Positions 27,510-34,358 of a stretch of 34,358 nucleotides of DNA are shown one piece after another (the stretch's first letter is position 1; each line of letters begins with the position of its first letter). The stretch is from Pyrinomonadaceae bacterium (GTDB taxonomy: Bacteria; Acidobacteriota; Blastocatellia; Pyrinomonadales; Pyrinomonadaceae), in contig JAUZFQ010000044.1 in the NCBI GenBank assembly GCA_030838445.1, positions 1 through 34,358 of the forward strand, written 5' to 3'. Both the position numbers and the translations under genes were made by a program. Below the pieces are notes generated by a model that saw only the letters and a program-made list of their open reading frames with translations, did no database searches and was not told where the DNA came from.

Positions 27510-28310
27510 ATGAAATATATTCTACTGCTCCTCGTCGGGGCGTTGCTCGGCGCGGCCTTGACGTTCTACATCTTCGTGGGCGCGCCGCGCATGAAACAGG
27601 CGCAGACGGGCGCGCCTCTGCAAGCGCCAGACGCCGCGGGCGACCCGCCGGGCACGGCCGTCCTGACGCTCGACGAGAAGTTCTTCGACACGCTGCTCTC
27701 GACGATCTTCCGCGACCTGAACGCGCCCGCCTTCCGTCTCGCCACGATGCCGAAAGAATCGCAGATGGCTTTGGCGCAACCGTCCGGCTTCCGCTTCGTG
27801 CAGGCGCAGGAGGGCGGTGGTGGCGGTTGCACGAATCAAGTCGTGGTTTCGCAAGAGGGCGGCGGCGTGCGCACGGGCGTGAGTTTGAAGAACGGGCAGA
27901 TCGTCGCGCCGCTCGCCTTTAGCGGCAGCCGCGAGGTCTTCGGCAACTGCATGAACTTTCAGGGCGCGGCCGAGGCCAACATCACGCTCTACTTCAAAGC
28001 CGAGGAGCAGACGCTCTACGGACAGATCACCATCGCGGGCGTTAACCTCGACGGCGTGTCGCCGCTCGCCAGCCCGTTCGTGACGGGCTTCGTCCAGACG
28101 GCGATCAACCAGAAGGTCAACCCGCTCGTCCTGATGCGCGGCGCGCAACTCTCCCTGAACATCCCCGTGCAGGCCAGCAACGGCACGCTCCGCGCGCAGG
28201 CCAAAGACGTGCGCTCCGAAGTCAAAGACGGCGCGCTGCGTCTCCACGTCACCTACGACTTCTCCGGCGCGCGTGCCGCCGGGAGCGCGCCCGCACCGCC
28301 GCAGAGTTAA
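27510..28310 (+). CDS. Membrane-anchored hypothetical protein
   Basis: N-terminal TM YILLLLVGALLGAALTFYIFVG; AEANITLYFKAEEQTLYGQITIAGVNLDGVSPLASPFVTGFVQTAINQKVNPL. Confidence 0.65.
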   Translation: MKYILLLLVGALLGAALTFYIFVGAPRMKQAQTGAPLQAPDAAGDPPGTAVLTLDEKFFDTLLSTIFRDLNAPAFRLATMPKESQMALAQPSGFRFVQAQEGGGGGCTNQVVVSQEGGGVRTGVSLKNGQIVAPLAFSGSREVFGNCMNFQGAAEANITLYFKAEEQTLYGQITIAGVNLDGVSPLASPFVTGFVQTAINQKVNPLVLMRGAQLSLNIPVQASNGTLRAQAKDVRSEVKDGALRLHVTYDFSGARAAGSAPAPPQS

Positions 28311-28345
28311 GACGCCTCGCCGGTGTCAGTCCGAACCATCAACTA

Positions 28346-28384
28346 ACGGGCGCAAGTTCACTCCGCGACTTGCGCCCGTTTTCT
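28346..28384 (+). terminator. Rho-independent terminator
   Basis: ACGGGCGCAAGT / TCACTCCGCG / ACTTGCGCCCGT then TTTTC. Confidence 0.88.
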
Positions 28385-28419
28385 CATTACAGACTTCGAG
28401 GACGACGAGTTTGCGCCGC

Positions 28420-30375
28420 ATGACAGGCGAATCGAAACGTTCGTGGCGTTGGGGCGTCGTGGCGGCGTCGGCGTTGGCCTTCGTCGCGCTCGTGCCGCAG
28501 TTGCACCTCTGGCGCGAGCGCGGGCGCGCGTGGCACGGCGCGGAATTCTCCTTCTACTTCGACGAGGCCGCCTACGAGTCTTACGTTAACGCGCTCGTCG
28601 CGGGACGCCCGCGCCTCAACGACCCCTACACCGGGCGCGACGACAAAGCGTCCGCGCCGCAAGCCGAGTCGCTCTTCTCCATTCAGTTCATCTCGGCTTA
28701 CGCCGCCGCGCTCCCCGCGCGCCTCTTCAACATCTCACCCGCCGCCGTCTTCATCATCTTGTGGCCGCTCGCCGCCTTCGCCACCACGCTCGCACTCACG
28801 CGCCTGCTCCACGCCGTCATCCGAGACGAACCAACCGCCGCCACACTCGCGCTCGTCGTGCTCTGCTTCTGCACCTTCATCCAGAAGTCCGTCCGCACCC
28901 TGCGCGGCCTGGAGACCTCCTACCTGCCGCTCCCCTTTTTGCGCCGCTACCTGCCCGCGCTGCCCTTCGCCTTCTTCTTCATCTTCTGCCTGCTCGTCTG
29001 GCGCGCCCTGACGACAGACAGCCGCCGCGCCTCGCGCACGAACGCCGTCTTCGCCGGACTCACTTTCACACTGCTCGTCTACTCCTATTTTTACCTCTGG
29101 ACGACCGCCGCCGCTTGGCTCGCCTGTTTCGCACTACTCTGGCTCGTCGCCGCCGACAAACGCGACGAACGCCGCCGCGCCGCGCGCACGTTCCTCTTCG
29201 TCGGTGGGGTCGCCGCCCTCTCGCTCGCGCCCTACGCGTGGCTGCTCGCGCGCCGCGCGCCGACGATGAACACCGTGCAAGCCCTCGTCCACACGCGCGC
29301 CCCCGATCTCTTCCGCACGTCGGAACTGCTCGGCGCGCTCGCGCTCGTTGTCCTCATCATCGGGGCATGGCGCGGCCGGATCGCTTGGCGCGAACGGGGC
29401 GCGCTCCTCGCCGCCTCGTTCGCGCTCACGCCCTTCGCCGTCTTCAACCAACAACTGCTGACCGGGCGTTCGCTCCAACCCGTCCACTATGAACAGTTCA
29501 TCGCCAACTACGTCTCGCTGCTCTCGCTGACGCTGGCCTGCGTTCTCGTCTCGCGCAGTCGTGCCGCACGCGAGACTGACATGCGCACGGCACAAGAGCC
29601 TGACGCGCGCGCGACGCGGGAGACAGGCGAAGGCGTGGCGCGTGAGATTAACGGGCGTGCGATGGGTGAGACTGGCGGGAGCGCGGGGCGGCAGATTGTT
29701 GGACGCGCGGGCGTCCCGCGAAAAGTTCTGGCGGGAGTCGCGCTCGTCGCGCTCGGCTGGGCGTCGGTCGAGGTCGTCGTCGCGACGCGGCGCGCGGCGC
29801 AGTTAAACTTGTGGGTGGACGAGGTGCGGCCGGTCTACCTCCGGCTGTCGGAGATGGCGCGCGAGCGCGGCGTGGAACCCGAACCGGACACGGGGCGGCC
29901 GGTAGTTTTCTGCCCCGACATCGCGCTCGCCAACCGCCTGCCCACGGTCGCGCCGCAGGCCGTGCTCTGGGCACCCCACATGTTCGTCTTCTCCGGCGTC
30001 ACGCTCGCCGAAGAGAAGGAACGCCTCTACCAGCAACTCTACTACTCGAACATTGACGCCGCGCGCTTCAGTGACTTCATCAGCCGCCCGCACCCTTACC
30101 GCACCGCCGTCTTCGGCTCCGCGCGCGTCCTCAACGGCCTCGACGCCAACCGCGCACCCATCACCCCCGCAGACCTCGACGCCGAAACACGCGCCTACGC
30201 CGCCTACATCAATTCTTTCACCCGCGCCGACGCCGCACGTACGCCGCTCTCCTACGTCGTCACCATCGCCGCCGCCGCACAAATCGATCCGGGGAACATT
30301 GACCGCTGGTACACACGCGACGCGGGCGAGCGGGTCGGCAACTACACGATCTATCGCGTGAAGCTGCGATCATGA
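28420..30375 (+). CDS. Polytopic membrane protein, glycosyltransferase-like candidate
   Basis: Many TM segments; periplasmic-like acidic loop FYFDEAAYESYVNALVAGRPRLNDPYTG; ATG 28420 chosen because a terminator lies upstream of it and inside the longer ORF. Confidence 0.65.
   Translation: MTGESKRSWRWGVVAASALAFVALVPQLHLWRERGRAWHGAEFSFYFDEAAYESYVNALVAGRPRLNDPYTGRDDKASAPQAESLFSIQFISAYAAALPARLFNISPAAVFIILWPLAAFATTLALTRLLHAVIRDEPTAATLALVVLCFCTFIQKSVRTLRGLETSYLPLPFLRRYLPALPFAFFFIFCLLVWRALTTDSRRASRTNAVFAGLTFTLLVYSYFYLWTTAAAWLACFALLWLVAADKRDERRRAARTFLFVGGVAALSLAPYAWLLARRAPTMNTVQALVHTRAPDLFRTSELLGALALVVLIIGAWRGRIAWRERGALLAASFALTPFAVFNQQLLTGRSLQPVHYEQFIANYVSLLSLTLACVLVSRSRAARETDMRTAQEPDARATRETGEGVAREINGRAMGETGGSAGRQIVGRAGVPRKVLAGVALVALGWASVEVVVATRRAAQLNLWVDEVRPVYLRLSEMARERGVEPEPDTGRPVVFCPDIALANRLPTVAPQAVLWAPHMFVFSGVTLAEEKERLYQQLYYSNIDAARFSDFISRPHPYRTAVFGSARVLNGLDANRAPITPADLDAETRAYAAYINSFTRADAARTPLSYVVTIAAAAQIDPGNIDRWYTRDAGERVGNYTIYRVKLRS
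29563..29706 (+). repeat. Degenerate 24-bp (8-aa) in-frame tandem repeat, about 6 units
   Basis: AARETDMR TAQEPDAR ATRETGEG VAREINGR AMGETGGS AGRQIVGR. Confidence 0.65.
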
Positions 30376-30391
30376 GGAACGATGAAGTAGA

Positions 30392-30464
30392 AGACAGGAA
30401 ACAGGAGTCAGAAGTAAGACTCGCGCGTCTTTTATTCTGACTCCTGTCTTCTGTCTCCTGTCTT
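30392..30464. repeat. Heptad-periodic inverted-repeat element (CAGGAGTCAGAA family)
   Basis: AGACAGG AAACAGG AGTCAGA AGTAAGA ... TTCTGAC TCCTGTC TTCTGTC TCCTGTC; perfect 12-bp arms 30402-30413 / 30435-30446; between convergent genes. Confidence 0.85.
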
Positions 30465-30504
30465 CCGGCTTTCAGTTCATCGCTCCTACTTCATCGCTTC
30501 CCGT

Positions 30505-32073
30505 TCAGCTTTTCTCCGCTTCGGCCAGCGCGCTGTTCGCGGGGCCGTTGACGACGTGGCCGTCGGTCTGGAAGCGCGAGCCGTGGCAGGGGCAGTCCCA
30601 GGTCTTCTCCGTTGAGTTCCAACGGACGACGCAGCCGAGGTGCGTGCAGATGGCGGAACGTTCGTGGAGCGCGCCCGACTCGTCGCGGTGACAGGCGACT
30701 TGCGTCAGCCCGCGCCGGATGATCGCGCCGTCGCCCGCCTTGATCTCGGAGGCGTCCGACACCTCGCCCGGCGTCAGGTGATCCGTGTACTGCGCGGCGA
30801 CGTTCAAGTTCTCCTCGGCGAAATCTTTAATCGCGCTCAGCGTCTTGCGCGACGGGTCGTAGAGTTCGCTCCACTCGTTGTCGCGCCCCGCGATGAGATC
30901 GGCGAGCAGCATCCCGGCAATCGTGCCGTGCGTCATGCCGTTGCCGGAGTCGCCGGTCGCGATGTAGACGTTCTCTTTGTCGAGCGGGTTGCGACCGATG
31001 AAGGCAAGGCCGTCCACCGGCTCCATCACCTGACCCGACCAGCGAAACTCGAAACTCTCGACTTGCGGGAAACGCTCGCGCGTCCACTCTTCGAGACGCC
31101 GGAAACGCTCCTCTGCGTCGTCCGCTTGCCCCGTCTTGTGATCCTCTCCGCCGACGATCAAAACGTCGTAGCCGCCCTGCCCGTCTTTAACTTCACCTTC
31201 GCCGTTGTCGTCAACGCGCTGCACGCGCAGGTAGTGATAGGGGTCGGGCGTGTCCCACAGGAGTATCTGCGGCACGCTGCCGCGCGCGACGCGCGCGCCG
31301 ACGACGAAGGTGCGATACGCTGCCTGCTTCGTGTGGATGGCGACCAGATCGTTGACGGGCGAGTTGGTGGCCACGACGACCGCGCCCGCCGTCACCGTCG
31401 CGCCGTTCGCCGTCTCGACGCGCGCCACGTCGCCGTCGCCCTCGATCTTCGTCGCGTGTGTCTGCGTGTAAATCTCGCCGCCGCCGCGCCGCACGGCCTC
31501 GGCCAGCCCGCGCAGGTATTTCAAGATGTGAAACTGCGCCTGTTGCGGGAAGCGCAAGGCCGCGCCCGTGTCGAACGACGCGACGGGCGCGCGCTCGACC
31601 TGCTCGACGCCGGTCAGCCCGGCGCGATGCGCGGCGCGGAGTTCTTCTTCGAGTTGCGCCGGGTCGTCGCCGGGCGGGACGAAGAGATAACCGTCGAGCC
31701 GCGTGAAGTCGCAATCAATCTGTTCCTCGTTGACGATGATCTCGATCCGGTCGACGGCCGCCGTGTGGCTGGCGGCGGCGAGACGCGCGCCGCGCTCGCC
31801 GTGCAGCCGTTCGAGTTCGTGATAGCGTTCGTCGAGCGCGTTTGTGATGTGCGCGGTCGTGCGGCACGTCTCGCCGCCGCCGACGGGGCCGTCGTCCAAC
31901 ACGACGACGCGCTTGCCCTCTTTCGTCAGCAGGTACGCGGTCGTCAGCCCCGCGATGCCCGCGCCGACGATGACCACATCCGCCCGCACGTCCGTCTTGA
32001 GTTGCGCGTGTTCGGGCACGTCAGCCGTCCGCATCCACACCGAAGTCGTCCGCCCGTTGTCAGTTTTCATCAT
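30505..32073 (-). CDS. FAD-dependent oxidoreductase with C-terminal Rieske [2Fe-2S] domain
   Basis: ADVVIVGAGIAGLTTAYLLTKEGKRVVVLD; C-terminal CTHLGCVVRWNSTEKTWDCPCHGSRF. Confidence 0.92.
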   Translation of the reverse strand: MMKTDNGRTTSVWMRTADVPEHAQLKTDVRADVVIVGAGIAGLTTAYLLTKEGKRVVVLDDGPVGGGETCRTTAHITNALDERYHELERLHGERGARLAAASHTAAVDRIEIIVNEEQIDCDFTRLDGYLFVPPGDDPAQLEEELRAAHRAGLTGVEQVERAPVASFDTGAALRFPQQAQFHILKYLRGLAEAVRRGGGEIYTQTHATKIEGDGDVARVETANGATVTAGAVVVATNSPVNDLVAIHTKQAAYRTFVVGARVARGSVPQILLWDTPDPYHYLRVQRVDDNGEGEVKDGQGGYDVLIVGGEDHKTGQADDAEERFRRLEEWTRERFPQVESFEFRWSGQVMEPVDGLAFIGRNPLDKENVYIATGDSGNGMTHGTIAGMLLADLIAGRDNEWSELYDPSRKTLSAIKDFAEENLNVAAQYTDHLTPGEVSDASEIKAGDGAIIRRGLTQVACHRDESGALHERSAICTHLGCVVRWNSTEKTWDCPCHGSRFQTDGHVVNGPANSALAEAEKS

Positions 32074-32138
32074 TCCCCTCCCCTGTCATGTGTCGCGCCC
32101 GCCATCACGCTCCGCCGTTTGCAGAGACTCTCCGCGCT

Positions 32139-32192
32139 ATTGCTCGTCGCTATAAAACTTCAAACATTGCTCGTCGCTATAAAACTTCAAAC
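32139..32192. repeat. Perfect 27-bp tandem duplication
   Basis: ATTGCTCGTCGCTATAAAACTTCAAAC x2 (32139-32165, 32166-32192). Confidence 0.95.
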
Positions 32193-32263
32193 GTCCTCGC
32201 CTTTGACCTTCACGTAGCAGAAACAATCGCGCGTCACCCATATTCGGGTGCATCGCTCAACGT

Positions 32264-32289
32264 CGCAGTATTATGCCGCAGTATTATTC
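32264..32289. repeat. 13-bp tandem duplication across uvrC stop codon
   Basis: CGCAGTATTATGC CGCAGTATTATTC; uvrC stop TAA is in the second copy (minus strand, 32286-32284). Confidence 0.85.
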
Positions 32290-34358
32290 GGCTTCGGTTT
32301 TACCGATCTTCTCTCGCTTGACGCCGTGCGGGTTCGTCGAACGCTCGCCGCGCTTGCGCGTGGACTTGCGCGGGCGTCGCACCTCGCCCCTGTGATCCAC
32401 GGAGCGGATCGGCTGCAAGTCTTCCGCGTCGCCTTCTGGGTCGTCGAGCCGCGTCTCGACTTCGAGCGGCATCTCGTCCGCGCCGTCGTCGTCAACGCCG
32501 TCCGACCCGGCTAACGTCTTCGACGCGTTCGCCGGCGTGCCGTTCGCGCCTTCGGAGAGCGCGCGCTGGCGTGCGAAATGTGCGGCGATCTCTTCGGCGG
32601 TTTGCTTGCCGACGAAGGGCGCGAGTTCGGCCGCCCCGGCCTGCGCGATGCGCGCGATAGAGCCGAAGTTTCTGAGGAGACGGTTCTTGCGCTTGTCGCC
32701 GACGCCGGGTATCTCCGTTAGTTCCGAAGTGAAGTCGCGTATCTCGCGCCGCTTGCGGTGATAGGTGACGGCGGCGCGGTGCGTCTCGTCGCGAATCATC
32801 TGGATGAGACGCAGCACGGTCGAATGCGAGTCGAGATAGACGGGTTCGTGCTCGCGCCCTTTGACCAAGAGATGCGACACCTCGTTGTGGCGGCGCGGCG
32901 GTTTGACGACGCCGATCATCGGGATGGCTTCGAGGTCGAGTTCGCGCATCGCGTCGGCGGCGGCGTTGAGTTGTCCCTTGCCGCCGTCAATCATCACGAG
33001 GTCGGGCAGCGGGTTGTTCTCGTCGAGTTGTCGCCGGTAACGGCGCGCGACGGCCTCGCGCATCGAGGCCACGTCGTTCGAGCCTTCCACGGTCTTGATC
33101 TTGTAGCGACGGCCTTCGGCGCGGTTCATCTTGCCGTTCTCGCACACCACCATCGCGGCCACGTTCTCCGCGCCCGAAATGTTCGAGATGTCGAACGACT
33201 CGATGCGCGCCGGGAAGCGCGGCAACTCCAGAGTCTCCTGCAACTCTTCGAGCACGCGCTCCATGTCGGGCTTCAACACGCGGAAGCGTTGCTCGAAGGC
33301 GATCTGCGCGTTCTTCTCGACGAGCGCGATCATATCGCGCTTCTCGCCGCGCTGCGGATCGAAGATGCGGACGCGGCGGCCGCGCCGCTCCGTCAGAGCC
33401 TTCTCCAACAGTTCGCGATCCTCGAAATCCACGGGGACGTGTATCTCGCGCGGCACGTAGTCGGTCGAATAGTATTGCGTCAGGACTTCGCTCAGAAACT
33501 CGGCCGGGTCGAACTCGTCGGGCGACAAGTCTTCCCAGAAGAACTCGCGGCGGCCGACGATCTTGCCCTCGCGCATGGTAAACAACTGCAAGGCGAGCCG
33601 CTGCGCTTCGCGGTAGTAGCCGAAGATGTCCACGTCGCGGTCGGGACTCGTCGCCATCTTCTGCGTCTCGGAGACGGCGAGCACGACCTTGCGCAAGTCT
33701 CGATACTTGGCCGCGAGTTCGTAGCGCATCTCCTCGGACGCGCGCTCCATGCGCCCCGCATATTCGTCTGCGAGTTCCTTGTTCTTGCCTTCGAGGAACA
33801 GCCGCACGTCGCGCACCGACTCCGTGTATTCGTCCGGCGTGCACAGGCCGCGCACGCACGGGCCGAGGCAGCGTTTGATGTGGTATTCGAGACACGGGCG
33901 CGGCAGCTTGCCGTCAATCTCGATGTCGCAGGTGCGCAGTTGGAACGTGCGGTTGATGAGATCAATCGTGCGGCGCGCTAAGGATGCGGGAAGGAACGGG
34001 CCGAAGTAGAGCGAGCCGTCGCGTTGCACCTTGCGCGTGATCATGACGCGCGGGAACGCCTCGTTGATCGTCAGTTTCAAATGCGGATACTGCTTGTCGT
34101 CCTTGAGTTGGATGTTGTAACGCGGCTTGTGCTTCTTGATGAGGTTCGACTCTAGGACGAGGGCTTCGACCTCCGTGTCGGTGACGATGAATTCGAGATC
34201 GACGATGCGGCGGACGAGTTCGCGCGTCTTGCGGTCGTGGCCGCGCCCCGACTGGAAGTAGGAGCGCACGCGGTTGCGCAGATTCTTCGCCTTGCCGATG
34301 TAGATGATCTTGCCCGCCTCGTCCTTGTGTATGTAGACGCCGGGCGAGAGGGGCAGAT
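32284..34358 (-). CDS. uvrC: UvrABC system protein C (5' end beyond window)
   Basis: Reverse strand LPLSPGVYIHKDEAGKIIYIGKAKNLRNRVRSYFQSGRGHDRKTRELV (GIY-YIG), CLGPCVRGLCTPDEY, SFDISNISGAENVAAMVV, TELTEIPGVGDKRKNRLLRNFGS. Confidence 0.97.
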   Translation of the reverse strand, partial: LPLSPGVYIHKDEAGKIIYIGKAKNLRNRVRSYFQSGRGHDRKTRELVRRIVDLEFIVTDTEVEALVLESNLIKKHKPRYNIQLKDDKQYPHLKLTINEAFPRVMITRKVQRDGSLYFGPFLPASLARRTIDLINRTFQLRTCDIEIDGKLPRPCLEYHIKRCLGPCVRGLCTPDEYTESVRDVRLFLEGKNKELADEYAGRMERASEEMRYELAAKYRDLRKVVLAVSETQKMATSPDRDVDIFGYYREAQRLALQLFTMREGKIVGRREFFWEDLSPDEFDPAEFLSEVLTQYYSTDYVPREIHVPVDFEDRELLEKALTERRGRRVRIFDPQRGEKRDMIALVEKNAQIAFEQRFRVLKPDMERVLEELQETLELPRFPARIESFDISNISGAENVAAMVVCENGKMNRAEGRRYKIKTVEGSNDVASMREAVARRYRRQLDENNPLPDLVMIDGGKGQLNAAADAMRELDLEAIPMIGVVKPPRRHNEVSHLLVKGREHEPVYLDSHSTVLRLIQMIRDETHRAAVTYHRKRREIRDFTSELTEIPGVGDKRKNRLLRNFGSIARIAQAGAAELAPFVGKQTAEEIAAHFARQRALSEGANGTPANASKTLAGSDGVDDDGADEMPLEVETRLDDPEGDAEDLQPIRSVDHRGEVRRPRKSTRKRGERSTNPHGVKREKIGKTEAE

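Noticed and set aside
30640-32217. 525-aa plus-strand ORF
   Set aside because: Antisense shadow of the FAD-Rieske oxidoreductase gene.
32758-33981. 407-aa plus-strand ORF
   Set aside because: Antisense shadow of uvrC.

Overview
High-GC bacterial window that looks like Acidobacteriota (VWFA-related acidobacterial-type protein; inferred by eye only). The left edge (1-2293) has lower GC and carries a compact Type II restriction-modification locus: a C5 DNA methyltransferase (minus strand, runs off the window), a divergent XRE/C-protein-like regulator, and a PD-(D/E)XK-like restriction endonuclease. A C-box-like palindrome lies inside the predicted methyltransferase promoter. The rest is mostly chromosomal: DUF6702 protein, M1-type metallopeptidase, VWA protein, eno, gpmI, a DUF433/DUF5615 toxin-antitoxin-like pair, a P-loop kinase, an FkbM-like methyltransferase, a CX5R phosphatase, a GT9 glycosyltransferase, TonB-like proteins, an M20 peptidase, an isopropylmalate/homocitrate-synthase-like enzyme, tdk, a DUF6569/ARPP-1-like protein, lipoproteins, a polytopic membrane protein, an FAD-Rieske oxidoreductase and uvrC (5' end cut off). 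The most unusual signal is a set of intergenic elements built from degenerate 7-bp units arranged as inverted arrays. Four copies share a length-conserved 48-nt core that keeps the 7-nt phase, and three further elements use unrelated 7-mers with the same architecture. Several abut or overlap stop codons.
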